In this document: piece after piece, positions 1 to 10,449 of the stretch
Position numbering within the stretch: the first letter of the stretch is position 1
Layout: each line of letters starts with the position of its first letter
The notes under the pieces: model-generated
Seen by the model: the letters and a program-made list of their open reading frames with translations, nothing else
What the model was told of the DNA's origin: nothing
Database searches by the model: none
NCBI RefSeq assembly: GCF_902806685.2
Contig: NC_048562.1
Span: 3,742,520 to 3,806,519, forward strand
Reading direction: 5' to 3'
From: Maniola hyperantus
Lineage: Eukaryota; Arthropoda; Insecta; Lepidoptera; Nymphalidae
Length of the DNA: 64,000 nucleotides
Made by a program: the position numbers and the translations under genes

Positions 1-465
1 ATACAGCCCGCTATCAGACAGAGACAACGGTGGCTTAGTACCAGGGTCCCATTGGCACCCTTCGGGTCCGGAACCTACGTATTTAATGAAAATCAAAATA
101 ATAAGTTTTATTTTTTTAATTGGAAAAAAGAATAAGTCGCCCTAATTACCTAAATCCGTCGGTTTCCCATTGATATGGCGTTGTTTCCGCTACATTTCAT
201 TTCAAAGGGAATTCGACTCCGCCTTCGAAATATGGCCGCCGCCTGACGCTAACCTATTTTATAATTTATAAATAAACAGCTTTTTGTTCGGGGAAATTAT
301 ATTTAATTTATTCTCTTGCGTCTTTGTGAAATGGTTTCCCTACTTTCACTGTGTATTCTGTATTTCTAAATTCAAATAGGTATCCTTATTTCAAACTAGC
401 GGTGCTTTTGTCAAACAAGACCGCCTCTTTAGACACGAAGTAGTACTTATAAATTCTTTGCTTTA
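1..465. other. unassigned AT-rich sequence
   Basis: No convincing gene. A short stretch near 50-76 (ggcacccttcgggtccggaa) resembles the 'cccgaagggtgcca' block seen near 5702, so a repeat remnant may begin the window. Nothing else is recognised. Confidence 0.4.
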
Positions 466-1011
466 GACTCAATCGCCATTTTACTCTATGTGTCAACTAT
501 CATGTCATAAGCACGATTTTAGTCCTTATTTTAAAGGGGCACCCGTAGACTGATTTAAAAAGCTAGACTAAAGTACTGTGTAACCGCGTGTGAGATAGCG
601 ATAGCACGACGTAACGATGAATAACACAACACGACAATTACCATTGTTTAGTAGTCAATATTTGTAAAAACCGCTCAACAATATTTGTATTAAACGTTTT
701 TTATGTGAAAACAAGTAAATAACAAATGAGAAATAAAATGACGCCACAATTTCTCAAAGTTTGTTTTGCAACTGACAACTTCAGTATTCCTTTTTTTTTG
801 AAAAAAATCGGATACACGATAAGGGAGAAAAAATAGGTTAGCTGCGTCTCTGTTTATCACATTAGTAACTTTATCTGTGCTCTCTTTTTAGTGTGAATGA
901 GAAATCAAACGTTTTCTTTGTCTAGATTTTTTACTCAGTCTACGGGGGCACCGTACTTTTGAGTTTTGACATGACAGCTGTTGAAACACAGAGTTAAAAT
1001 GGCGAGTGAGT
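466..1011. mobile_element. inverted-repeat (MITE-like) element
   Basis: The left end (actcaatcgccattttact) is the inverted partner of the right end (gttaaaatggcgagtgag). Similarity continues inward through a shared 'catgtca' block and a 'gtagactga/tcagtctac' block, giving arms of about 75-90 bp. The roughly 370-bp centre has no coding capacity. A shorter relative is at 38821-38954. Confidence 0.65.
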
Positions 1012-1120
1012 TCTCATTTTCACGGACTAAGTATATTATCTCACGCACTATACTTATTTAGTATAGGATCCCGATATAGAACGACCTTCACCGAGCTGGT
1101 TAATGGATGAAACATATTTT

Positions 1121-1318
1121 TAACCGACTTCAAAAAAAGGAGGAGGTTCTCAATTCGTCGGAATCTTTTTTTTTTTTTTTTTTTATGTATGTTCCCCGAT
1201 AACTCGAAAACGCCTAGACCGATTTTGAAAATTATTTTTTTGTTTGAAAGGGTATACTTCAAAGTTGGTCCCATTTCAATTTGGTGAAGATCTGATGAAC
1301 ATCTTCGAAGATAGATAC
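1121..1318. repeat. aaccgacttc-type lepidopteran repeat fragment
   Basis: Starts with aaccgacttcaaaaaaagga, then gaggttctcaattcgt, a T run at about 1169-1184, and a block reading 'gaaaacgcctagaccgattt'. I recall this arrangement as a common interspersed repeat of moths and butterflies. Class not determined; no coding potential. Confidence 0.55.
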
Positions 1319-1445
1319 TGGAACTCCTCAACGGATAAGAGTAAATTGCTCGCGATCAGTGTAATAGCTTAGTAAACAGTAGACTTTTAACCAGTCATAG
1401 CATAATTCCATGGGGCCACTAAAAATTGTGAAATAAAATTTTTTT

Positions 1446-1773
1446 ACAAAAAAAATAAAAACCGACTTCGTTACACAAACACTAAAAATTGAAAAATAAT
1501 TTAATTTATTACCGAATATATTATGTATACAAGAGTTAATATAGTTCCATAATAATATTTTTTGGGGTCGGTGCCAATGAGGTGCCATTGTGGAGTCCCA
1601 TAAAAATATGAAGTCTAGACGATTCGCGCAGCTAAAGCTAATTGGCACCGGCACCAAAAAGTATTATTATGGAACTATATTAACTCTTGTATACATAATA
1701 TATTCGGTAATAAATTAAATTATTTTTCAATTTTTAGTGTTTGTGTAACGAAGTCGGTTTTTATTTTTTTTGT
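1446..1773. mobile_element. foldback element with ~130-bp terminal inverted repeats
   Basis: The left arm begins acaaaaaaaataaaaaccga and the right arm ends with its complement. Pairing runs about 130 bp per arm, down to 'ggtcggtgccaat' and 'attggcaccggcacc', leaving a loop of about 60 bp. Arms are near identical apart from A/T-run length, so the element is fairly young. Non-coding. Confidence 0.8.
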
Positions 1774-1814
1774 AATTATATTCAATTTAATATGTCGATA
1801 AATATATTGCAAAC

Positions 1815-2021
1815 GGGTTGACCACAATTTTTTGTATAATGTAACCACAAATTCACGGTTTTCAGATTTTCCCCCTAATGTCTGCTATAAGACCTACGTG
1901 CCTGTCAAATTTCATGATTCTAGGTCAACGGGAAGTACCCTGTAGGTTTCTTGACAGACAGACAGACAACAAAGTGATCCTATAAGGGTTACGTTTTTCC
2001 TTTTGAGGTACGGAACCCTAA
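1815..2021 (-). repeat. family G repeat, partial
   Basis: First of many copies of a family whose consensus can be read across this window. One end is agggttccgtacctcaaaag, followed by a (GTCT)n-like run, 'caagaaacctacagggtact', 'cccgttgacctagaatcatg', a long AT-rich body, and an end reading 'gcgagcctgactcgcacttg' then 'gccggttttttt'. This copy keeps only the first half. Strand is set so that plus copies begin with agggttccgt; the true transcription direction is unknown. Confidence 0.75.
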
Positions 2022-2082
2022 AAATGCGAAAAAAAAATATATAAAAATCCTATAACTTTGTAAAAGTTTACGATATATTGCA

Positions 2083-2322
2083 AATAAAACATCTGACTGA
2101 CGCTACAGGTCAACGTACGATGCGTAAGTAGACCACTCGGAGTCAATGCCGTGTCGTAGGCGGGGCATTGACCCAAGTTTTGCTCGCTATACATTGCGAG
2201 TTTGAAAAATACTAAATCACAAAAACTACAAAATGAGGCAAATGGTTATTGGTATTGGATTGTGTTTAGGTAGTATAACAATAGCGCTAAGTTTTTGCTA
2301 GCGTTTTGGTTACAACCTGTAT
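2083..2322. repeat. 'catctgactgacgct' repeat, copy 1
   Basis: Roughly 240 bp from taaaacatctgactgacgct to ggttacaacctgtat, with a second copy at 15325-15533. Both share 'gaaaaatactaaatcac' and 'ggtattggattgtgtttagg'. The terminal 'gttaca(a/c)cctgtat' recurs inverted near 62328, suggesting a transposon end. Class unknown. Confidence 0.6.
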
Positions 2323-2582
2323 CATCTTCATCATCATCATCAACCAATAGACGTCCACTGCTGGACATAGGTCTCTTGTAGGGACTTCCACACGCCACGG
2401 TCTTGCGCCGCCTGGATCCAGCGGCTCCCTGCGACTCGTCTGATGTCGTCCGTCCACCTAGTGGGGGGTCTTCCAACGCTGCGTCTTCCGGTGCGAGGTC
2501 GCCATTCCAGCACCTTGGGACCCCAAAGTCTATCGGTTGTACGAACTATGCCTGCCCATTGCCACTTCAGCTTCGCAACCCG
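2322..2582 (-). mobile_element. RTE-type LINE, 3' end fragment
   Basis: On the minus strand this gives the C-terminus of an RTE-type LINE polyprotein (WQWAGHIVRTTDR, GRRSVGRPP, RWTDDIR, as seen in sister copies), followed by a (TGA)n tail. The plus strand shows the tail as tcatcatcatcatcaaccaa. It is 5' truncated with a small internal deletion. Sister copies are at 5205, 10450, 11424, 30540 and 51181. Confidence 0.8.
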
Positions 2583-3070
2583 GATAATAAATGTGTATAT
2601 ACAACCTGTATATACCTACACGTTTATTTATAAATCACCAGGGCGTAAGCTGAAAGCCGTGTTTTGGAAGCGTCGGTGTGGAACCTCTTTGAAATCAAAT
2701 GTATCGGAAGAAAATACCTACCTATCTATCTACCTACCTATCAATGCGGGGAAAGCTGCCAGATTTAAGCAATTACGGGCGGCTTATTTCCAAAATCATA
2801 TCTCTTTGTGTCCCATTAGATTAGATACTTTGTGATTTTTTTGTAGAAAATAACGAAGATGCTTCGGTTAAGTAAAAAAAAAGAAAAATATTTTGATCGG
2901 TTAAAATAGGAATATTAGTTTGGGCTGAGTAAAGAACATTATACCTAATAGTATTCATCATACGGAACAACCCACATTTTAAGGAACCCATTTTTTATTG
3001 CGAATTTATTCGCGTGGATTTCATTTTAATATCTGTTAGTTTTTTGCTCCCCCTTGTAAGTTTGGATTTT
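2583..3070. other. no gene seen
   Basis: AT-rich spacer with a short (ctac/ctat)n-like run near 2717-2745. Open frames crossing it start inside the antisense of the LINE fragment and look like chance. Confidence 0.4.
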
Positions 3071-3241
3071 GTTTTTTTTATAACAGCCATGTTAAATGAC
3101 TAATATTCCCCTTTCCTCTCCAACTCTGCGTAAAGCTTGTGCTAGAGGAGTAGGTACGATAATAGTGCAACGGGCGGGGTTAGAACCGTCGACCTTTCGG
3201 TTTTCAGTCCACTCCTGTACCCGTTGAGCTATTGAGGCTCT
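3071..3241 (-). mobile_element. SINE-P (tRNA-derived SINE)
   Basis: Read on minus, it begins gagcctcaatagctcaacgg and carries a tRNA-like B box (ggttctaaccccgcc), then 'gttgcactattatcgtacc', 'cacaagctttacgc' and an A-rich tail. The tRNA-like head plus poly-A tail marks a SINE. Other copies: 23168, 27466, 36484 and 44941. Confidence 0.75.
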
Positions 3242-3263
3242 TAGCATTAAAATGCTGATTCTA

Positions 3264-3526
3264 ATATCCTGAAGACGATAAAAGTGCGGAAGTTGTATTT
3301 CTTCGGCCACATTATGAGAAATAGCAAATACGACCTCCTTATTCAGGGGAAAATAGCCGGCAGAAGACCACCAGGCCGTAGAAGAACGTCGTGGCTAAGG
3401 AATTTACGCCAATGGTACGGGAAGAGTGCCCTATCTCTTTTCCGAGCAGCATTGTCCAAGGTGCACAGCCCTAATGATTGTCAACCTCCGATAGGAGACG
3501 GCATTTCAAGAAGAAGAGAATATTCT
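3264..3526 (+). mobile_element. RTE/BovB-like LINE, C-terminal coding fragment
   Basis: The plus frame reads KVRKLYFFGHIMRNSKYDLL, then GRRPPGRRRTSWLRNLRQW and SKVHSPNDCQPPIGDG, a pattern I recognise from the C-terminus of RTE-like reverse transcriptases that fill insect genomes. It lacks the RT domain itself and differs in family from the WQWAGHIV fragments. Confidence 0.7.
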
Positions 3527-3557
3527 TAGAAATCGATTGGGTAAAGGCCTCACTCTG

Positions 3558-3755
3558 GTTTTTAGGGTTCCGTATCTCAAAAGGAAAAAAGGAACCCTCG
3601 TAGAATCACTTTGTTGTTTGTCTGTCCGTTCAAAGTAAGATGACTATACCAAGTGGGGTAGATATCATATAAAAGGCCTTCACCTGTACATTCTGTAACA
3701 TTTTTGTTTATTTTTATGCATAATAGTTACTGTAAATAAATACTTGGCCGGTTTT
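3558..3755 (+). repeat. family G repeat, internally deleted
   Basis: Opens with tttttagggttccgtatctc and ends in ggccggtttttt, but the central ~250 bp are missing: the text jumps from 'ctgtccgttc' to 'aaagtaagatgactatacca'. Confidence 0.7.
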
Positions 3756-4495
3756 TTCTTTGATATTTTTTGTTTCCAAATCTTAGATAGACTCAATTCT
3801 AAACTCTATGGTCTAATCGAAGCTCTATAATATATCTACAGACTTCTGTATGCTTATTTTGGTTAGTACGAGATTTTATTTTTATATTTTATTTTTTCTC
3901 ACCAACGTTGATAGTATTCGAGTGTCGAAACACTTCAACATTATAGTAAACTGGATCTTAATTTACTTGTTTTAAAGCTCAAGTTTGTCTACACATCTAC
4001 AGCTAGCGCTCCAAGCGGAAACGTTGCGAAACTAAAATCAGTGGTATTGAATTTTTGACTTCAATTCAAAGGTGTTTAGTTCTATTTTACTTTGACGGTA
4101 TTGTGTTTCGACTCTCGAATTCTAGCAACGTTTGGTGAGACGTAAACTCTTAAACCAAGCGTAAAGTAGTACAGAGACGTTTAGTAGCAAGATGTAAGAT
4201 ATTATAGCCTAAATCATAAACTATCTAAGACCTATCAGAACTAGTTGCTGTTTTATGACTAGGTAGGCACTTAAATATTTTTCTATTTTAGAATATGAAA
4301 CATAAAGTAACATGTTTACTGCTCTTTCTACTAAGTAAAGATACTTTGTGAGTTAAGTTTATTCGTAGTTTATACCTGACTTTTTATTATTATTTCCCAC
4401 TTTTCCCTGTGCTATTCTTTCTGATGTTTTCCTCTTAATAATTTGAATATCTACCTACTGATCGGTCTCAATAGCAAAGCATTTTCAGATCACTA
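3756..4495. other. no gene seen
   Basis: AT-rich, no repeat family or coding region recognised. Confidence 0.4.
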
Positions 4496-4722
4496 TCCAT
4501 ACTAATATTATAAACGCGAAAGTGTGTCTGTCTGTGTGTCTGTCTGCTAGCCTTTCACGGCCCATCCGCTCAACCGATTTTGACGAAATTTGGTACAGAG
4601 ATAGCTTGCATACCGGGGAAGCACATAGGCTATTTATCCCGGGAAATCAAAGAGTTGCCACGGGATTTTAAAAACCTTATTCCACGCGGATGAAGTCAGA
4701 TGAAGTCACGGCTATCAGCTAG
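4496..4722 (+). mobile_element. Lep1-like Helitron remnant
   Basis: Has the ends expected of a Helitron: TC at the 5' end (tccatactaatattataaac), CTAG at the 3' end (atcagctag), with host A before and T after. The body holds 'cgcgaaagtgtgtctgtctg', 'cgaaatttggtacagagat' and 'ccgggaaatcaaagag'. Non-autonomous: no Rep/helicase coding. This is subfamily A1; subfamily A2 carries 'cttatgctcgcgacttcgtc' and (CAGT)n. Confidence 0.8.
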
Positions 4723-4793
4723 TTTTCAATATTTGTATTCGTTCTGAAGTATTCGCACATTCAGTATTTCAGTTATATTTTATTTATATTTTA

Positions 4794-4980
4794 CTAGATG
4801 ATGCCCGCGACTTCGTCCGCGTGGATTTAGGTTTTTAAAATCCCATGGGAACTCTTCAATTTTCCGGGATAATAGTTAACTTTATACCAAATTATACGGG
4901 ATACGGTTGGACCGTGAAAGGCTTGCAGACAGATAGACAGACAGACAGACACACTTTCGCATTTATAATATTAGTATGGA
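4794..4980 (-). mobile_element. Lep1-like Helitron remnant (A1)
   Basis: Opposite orientation to its neighbour: starts ctagatgatgcccgcgactt and ends atttataatattagtatgga. Lacks the 'gtccttccccgggatgcaag' segment, so it is internally deleted. Confidence 0.8.
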
Positions 4981-5204
4981 TTACTTCGTATGGACAGGGC
5001 CGTTGAACAAACAAAATGGCATCGACTCAGTGGTGCTTTAGCACCAATGCAACCTCAGTGACGTCTCGATTACAAACGCGTCCTTCATTAGTATCTAAGA
5101 GATGACGCTGATTTATTTGGTTCCAAAACCGTGAAAAATTTTGTTCGCATAACCATATCTTATCATTTATATTATTCGATGCATTTGGAATTATTTCCAG
5201 GTAC
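4981..5204. other. no gene seen
   Basis: Unique-looking spacer between a Helitron remnant and a LINE fragment. Confidence 0.35.
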
Positions 5205-5483
5205 CTACCTCAACGGATTGCGAAGCTGAAGTGGCAATGGGCAGGGCACATAGTTCGTACAACCGATAGACGTTGGGGTCCCAAGGTGCTGGAATGGCGA
5301 CCTCACACCGGAAGACGCAGCGTTGGAAGACCCCCTACTAGGTGGACGGACGACATCAGACAAGTCGCAGAGCCGCTGGATCCAGGCGGCGCAAAACCGT
5401 GGCGTGTGGAAGTCCCTACAAGAGACCTATGTCCAGCTGTGGACGTCTATTGGTTGATGATGATGATGATGATGATGATGACC
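5205..5483 (+). mobile_element. RTE-type LINE, 3' end fragment
   Basis: The plus strand encodes KLKWQWAGHIVRTTDRRWG, then GRRSVGRPPTRWTDDIRQV and DVYWLMMMM, running into a (GAT)n tail at about 5457-5480. 5' truncated; an open frame of 83 codons survives but is not a host gene. Confidence 0.8.
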
Positions 5484-6177
5484 TACCTCGACTACCTGGG
5501 TTTGAGCAAGGATCAAGCTAACCGCGCATTACAATAAACGAAACACGAAACATTAAAAAATGGATTCATAATAAAATTATGCTCATTTCGATCGAATCCG
5601 TTTTACGCTAAGAACGGTCTACAGACGTCATTTTTTTGAGTTTTATTTCACGTTGAGCTTTGTAGGGATCGGTTTCATTTATTTTAGGGCTCGAGCTCTG
5701 TGCCCGAAGGGTGCCAAATAATTACTAAGTCTTACCGTCTGCCTGTCCGTCTGTATGTCAACGGGCTAACCGTAAAAGGTAGAGTATTGAAATTTTATTT
5801 CAAATGCCGTTATAGCAACGAATAATTAAAAAAAAAGACGATGGCGAATTTCAAAATGCCAGCATGCAAATTAAAAATAGTATTAATATAATATCTTGTA
5901 CGATGACGCACGCAACAAGCTCATGATTGGTTTGTATATACTGTGTGTCTGTCATGAGACACTGACAACTGCCGTGATTGGCCTACTCAACGTGACAGTT
6001 GCGTAAATTTTTTAACACAAGGAATATTTTCCAGCAGAAATTACTCTATTTTTATGTTAAAAAATTAAAAGTATTTCTCGTTTAGACATTGTGACGTCAT
6101 TATTCGCTTTCCGTACAGCGTGATGTTAATAATTAATTATGTTAAAAATAAATAAAAATCATGATTTTGATGAATCA
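5484..6177. other. spacer with a family G-like fragment
   Basis: At about 5690-5780 'gtgcccgaagggtgccaaat' and 'ctgtccgtctgtatgtcaac' match the variant G element at 29678. The rest is AT-rich with no gene seen. Confidence 0.4.
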
Positions 6178-6512
6178 CGATATTCAGATACAAGTTAGCC
6201 CTTGACTGCAATCTCACCTGGTGATAAGTGATGATGCAGTCTAGGATGATAGCGGGCTAACCTGGAAGGGGTATGGCAGTTTTTATTAAACCCATACCCC
6301 TTTGGTTTCTACACGGCATCGTACCGGAACGCTAAATCGCTTGGCGGCACGGCTTTGCCGGCAGGGTGGTAACTGCCACGGCCGAAGCCTCCCACCAGAC
6401 CAGACCAGAAATTTAGAAATTATAAAATTCCAAACCCCTGCCAGGAATCGAACCCGGGACCTCCCATTATTAGGACCACAGCGCTCACCACTGCGCCAGG
6501 GAGTTCGTCAAA
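6178..6512 (-). mobile_element. SINE-L (tRNA-derived SINE)
   Basis: On minus, the head contains ctggcgcagtggtgagcgct and a B-box-like 'gggttcgattcctggcag', followed by a ~200-bp body with 'ggtttctacacggcatcgta' on plus. The tail on plus is 'tacaagttagcccttgactg'. Other copies: 16190, 18190 and 24139. Confidence 0.75.
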
Positions 6513-6847
6513 CTATACTTTCTCGTTTTCTCAATTTCTAAACTTTGTCGTTCACTGACGGAACCCTCCTAAAAGAACTAATAAAACACGCATCCTTTAT
6601 ACGTCATATCATCGGTCATTACCGGTCATTAAGTATGGGATGTGGCAGTCTCAGACGGCCCCCCGCTGTCACTAAAGCCTTTTGGTATCCCCCTACAGGC
6701 TACAACGCTACAGGCTACAAGTTTTTTTTTAATCTGATTTTTATAAAGAGAATTTTACAGATGACCTATATGCAAGCCCCAGTTACAAACTAAACTAAAA
6801 ACAAACTATTTTAGCGTTTAAACTATAGAGAGTGATTTCCATTATGT

Positions 6848-7210
6848 AAAACTGGCCAAGTGCGAGTCAGGCTCGCGCAATGAGGGTGATGCATAAAAAT
6901 AAATAAAAATCTGTTTTAGAATGTACAGATGAAGACCTTTCATTTATGATACACCACTTGATATAGTTATCTCACTTCGAAAGTTGAAAATACTAATTAT
7001 TAGTTCATGACGACAATTTAATATTTTGTGTGATCTAAATTCACGGTTTTCAGATTTTTCCCAAAATGTCAGCTATAAGATCTACCTACCTGTCAAATTT
7101 CATGATTCTAGGTCAACGGGAAGTACCCTGTAGGTTTCTTGACAGACAGACAGACAACAAAGTGATCCTATAAGGGTTCCGTTTTTCCTTTTGAGGTACG
7201 GAACCCTAAT
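6848..7210 (-). repeat. family G repeat
   Basis: Runs from ctggccaagtgcgagtcagg to gaggtacggaaccct. A block after 'gcgcaatgaggg' is missing, so it is slightly shortened. Includes 'ggtcaacgggaagtaccctg'. Confidence 0.75.
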
Positions 7211-7286
7211 AATATCTCACACCCGGCTTTACGTGTTTAGTCGACGTTAGACCCCATCCGGGGTCCTTGTTCAAAGGGAGTCAGAT

Positions 7287-7595
7287 TTATTTTGGCGATT
7301 TTTCAATATAGATAAGTATAGAAAGTTGCAAAATACTTATATGCAAAAAAGAGATTCTTGCAAAATACAGATATAAAAAAACGATGAATCGTAAATTATA
7401 TACCTTTACCCAAAAGCAGTTACCAATGTTTAGCCTCCATTTATGCAGATCCGATTCGATTGTTTCGAGAAATCGATTCCGTTTATCAATTTGATATCGA
7501 TTTGAATAAAAACCTAATGAGAGGGCTACCTGTTTTAGAGAAATTCCTAATTGCAATGGAATTTCATTTTTTGGAATTTTAATTTGGATACACAT
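7287..7595. other. 102-codon minus-strand open frame, not a supported gene
   Basis: An AT-rich minus-strand open frame lies between two family G copies. Its product is rich in Ile, Leu and Tyr with no motif I recognise. No start context or splice evidence supports it; chance is the likelier explanation. Confidence 0.3.
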
Positions 7596-7611
7596 GGATG
7601 AAATTGAGTAA

Positions 7612-8828
7612 AAAAACCGGTCAAGTGCGACTCAGGTTCGCACAACGAGGGTTCCGTACTGCAGTCGTATTTTTTATCATTTTGCACGATAATTCAAAAA
7701 CTATGATGCATAAAAATAAAAATAAAATTTGCTTTAGAATGCACTGATGAATCCCTTTCATATGATACCCCACTTGATATAGCTATCTTACTTGGATAAT
7801 TGAAAATACTTACAAATTTTTAGTTCATGACCACAATTTAATTTTTTTGTATGTGATGTAACCACAATTTCACGGTTTTCGGATTTATTCATTTACTTGT
7901 ACTATAAGATCTACCTATCTTCCTGATTCTAGGTCAATGGGAAGTACCCTATAGGTTTTCTTGACAGTCACGACAGACATGTCGGACAGACAGACCGACA
8001 ACAAAGTGATCCTGTAAGGGTTCCTTTTTTTTATTATTCATTATAGGTGCACGCTTGACCACGATCACACCTGATGGGAAGTGATGATGTGGCATAAGAT
8101 GGGACGCGTTTGCCTAGAAGGTGGCTATTCACTCTTGTTTTAAAGATACCCGGATTATAATTGGCAGGAAACACTGATCTAGGAAGAGTATTTCAGACCC
8201 TAGCCATGCGTATAAGGAATGATGACGCAAAGCGTTACGTACGCGAAGATGGAATGTTGGCGACATAGAGGTGGAAACTCGCCCGGTGTCTTGCGGTACG
8301 GGAGCGGTGTGCAGGCTCGACCGTACCAAAGGGGAGATCTCTCACCGAGCGGTTGGTTGTGCTCGGTAGCGCCAGCTGGGCCGAAACTTCTATATATAGT
8401 CCAGATTGCAGAACACTCTGTTAGTGCGAGTACAGTCGGCGGTACATTTGTTCGCGACTACGTCATCGATTGAACAGCGCCATCTAGTTTGTACTGTGGC
8501 AACCGCCACATCACGCCCCTCCGAGACGAATGCGTAGTGTGAAGCAGTGAAGAGAGGTGGCGTTGTAGCGTGAAGGCGTGTGAAGGGCAATGGCTGTTAA
8601 TCATCCAGAGAAGCGGTGGACCAGGACGCTTGTAGCTGGTGATGGAGTGCAGAGCCATTGTGCCCCGAGGCTGTGCTACATCCATCTTACAGGCCACAGG
8701 TAATAGAAAGGTGAGGGAGGGACAAGATCGAACAGCTCCTGAGCACACTCTCCGAAATATATCCTGTAGAACACCGATAGGCCGATAGACCGATAGGTCC
8801 TTTTTCCTTTTGAGGTACGGAACCCTAA
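7612..8828 (-). repeat. family G repeat interrupted by a retroelement
   Basis: The G sequence runs from accggtcaagtgcgactcag to 'cctgtaagggttcc' at about 8024, stops, and resumes at about 8797 with 'tttttccttttgaggtacgg'. The two parts join to a normal G copy, so the middle ~765 bp was inserted later. Confidence 0.8.
8030..8794 (-). mobile_element. 5'-truncated non-LTR retroelement nested in family G
   Basis: Begins on plus with a T run (a poly-A tail on minus), then 'cacgcttgaccacgatcaca', 'ggcataagatgggacgcg' and 'ggtggaaactcgcccggtgt'. A truncated relative lies at 13169-13246. The flanks 'ggttccttttt' and 'aggtccttttt' could be an imperfect target-site duplication. No RT motif was found; frames on both strands are short. 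Confidence 0.6.
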
Positions 8829-9194
8829 AAATTCTTACACAGGATTGGAATCAGAGAGCTTATAGTTTTAAGCACAAAACTATCGCGGTTCTAAAACTAA
8901 ACAACAATAACAGACATAGACGTATTATTCGAAGGTTAAGTCAGTTTTTGGAGCGAAGAAACTGATAGCATTCTTTATGTAGGTACACCTAATAGTAGGG
9001 TATTTGGTATTCAATAACAAAGAGCTAGGAATGTTTAGACAGGTTTATTTTTACTAGCTTTTTCGTGACTACATTCCAGTGCATTTAAAAATTTCGTTGG
9101 AATTTCTCAGAATTCTTTCTTATTGCGAGTCTATTTTATAAAAATAACATTACGTCTTCTCTATTTTAAGAAATCCTAAGTTGATCTTAGCACA
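8829..9194. other. no gene seen
   Basis: AT-rich, no family recognised. Confidence 0.35.
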
Positions 9195-9374
9195 GCTGCT
9201 CGATTGCGGTAGAATGACAGCTACAATGTCACGATCGCAATCGCCTCTGATTGGTTGATGCTAGCTCACTATTGGCTACAATGTCTTGTTGCAACATGAA
9301 TACCATAAAATCAGCCAATTGCAACGGTTGCAATTGTAATAATGATTGATGCAGTTTTCCCGCAATCGAGCAGC
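9195..9374. mobile_element. CCAAT-box MITE, single copy
   Basis: Perfect 15-bp terminal inverted repeats (gctgctcgattgcgg / ccgcaatcgagcagc) enclose about 150 bp containing several 'attgg/ccaat' motifs, 'gacagctacaatgtcacgat' and 'aatgattgatgcagtttt'. In reverse orientation it aligns along its length with the units of the tandem array at 19505-20218, giving the ancestral single-copy form. Confidence 0.75.
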
Positions 9375-9483
9375 AGCTTTACGATATACTGTAAAGTTGT
9401 GACCTCAGGGTTTCTTGACCTAGCAGGGGTTTGACCTGAAAGTTGATACGTCAAATTCTGTTTTTTATATGTTTAGTCTAGCT

Positions 9484-9650
9484 TATGCTCCGATTTGGCC
9501 TATGTAGGGGTGGAATTTCAAAAAATCCTTTCTTAGATACCTACTCGTTACAAAGAACACATCCTCCAAATTTTATGTCTCTAGGACCAGTGGTTTAGGC
9601 TGTGCGTTGATATATAAGTCAGTCAGGACTTTGAATTTTGTATGTACAGA
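9484..9650. mobile_element. Helitron-like fragment (A2-related)
   Basis: 'atgctccgatttggcctatg', 'aaaaaatcctttcttagat' and 'ctgtgcgttgatatataagt' match the A2 layout, ending in 'cagtcaggactttgaatttt'. The same terminal block recurs inverted at about 62292. Degraded; no clear CTAG end. Confidence 0.45.
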
Positions 9651-10079
9651 TTTTAAAATCACGTGTTGGGTTAGGATATTTAAATAGATTTTTGTAAGTC
9701 TGTAGATTCAGATCTTTTTCATGTGAATTAATATACCTAGTCGTATACGTTAAAAAGCATCAATGAGTTTTTGAAAAATAAATAGGTACTTACATCGATA
9801 ATTACTGTAATGTATCGCTGCTAGATATCGTTGCTTTTACTAGATGTTATCGCAACTAACAGTTGCTTCATACAGTTCTTTTTTCTACAAATCGTACTGT
9901 TCAAGATTTTAAAATTATGCCTGTTCTGATAGATTAATGAGTCTATGGCGTAGACGATACAAACGAAATGGCCTGGGGATACATTTTCGAAATGAAACTA
10001 TAAAATTAAAGAACGCATTGTCAATTAGACCGGCAAATTATATTATCAACAATTTAGGGTTTAGCAATCGAAAAGTAGT

Positions 10080-10437
10080 AGTGATAGCCTAGTGGTTAAG
10101 ACGTCCGCCTCCCTTTCGGAAGGTCGGGAGTCGATTCTTGGCCGCACCTCTCGTCGTTCAAAGTTATGTGTTTTAAGAAATTAAAAATATCACTTGCTCT
10201 AACGGTAAAGGAAAACATCGTGAGGAAACCTGCATGCCTGAGAGTTCTCCGTAATGTTCTTAAAACTGTATTGACAAACTTCACTTCACACACCATTGAA
10301 TAATTCATTCATTCATTCATTCATTCATTCATTCATTCATTCATTCATTCATTCATTCATTCATTCATTCTTTCTTTCTTTCTTTCGAAGGTGTGTGAAG
10401 TGAAGTTTGCCAATCCGCATTTGGCCAGCGTGGCGGA
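10080..10437 (+). mobile_element. SINE-R with an internal microsatellite expansion
   Basis: The tRNA-like head (agcctagtggttaagacgtc, then gtcgggagtcgattcttggc) is followed by the body 'gaaaacatcgtgaggaaacc' and 'tgcatgcctgagagttctcc'. The 3' part, 'ggtgtgtgaagtgaagtttg', appears after a long (ATTC)n tract. The element is then cut by an RTE insertion. The best full copy is at 35202. Confidence 0.8.
10302..10386. repeat. (ATTC)n then (TTTC)n microsatellite
   Basis: About 17 ATTC units followed by four CTTT units, inside a SINE. It is flanked by a 24-bp inverted repeat (10271-10294 and 10390-10413). Confidence 0.9.
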
Positions 10438-10449
10438 ATATGAGAGTAT

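Noticed and set aside
1041..1657. Minus-strand frames of 96 and 109 codons
   Set aside because: They cross poly-T runs and foldback arms of repeats; no protein motif.
2403..2835. Plus-strand frames of 76 and 130 codons
   Set aside because: Antisense to an RTE-type LINE fragment and continuing into simple repeats.
10302..10386. CRISPR-like or structured array
   Set aside because: Plain tetranucleotide microsatellite; the genome is eukaryotic.
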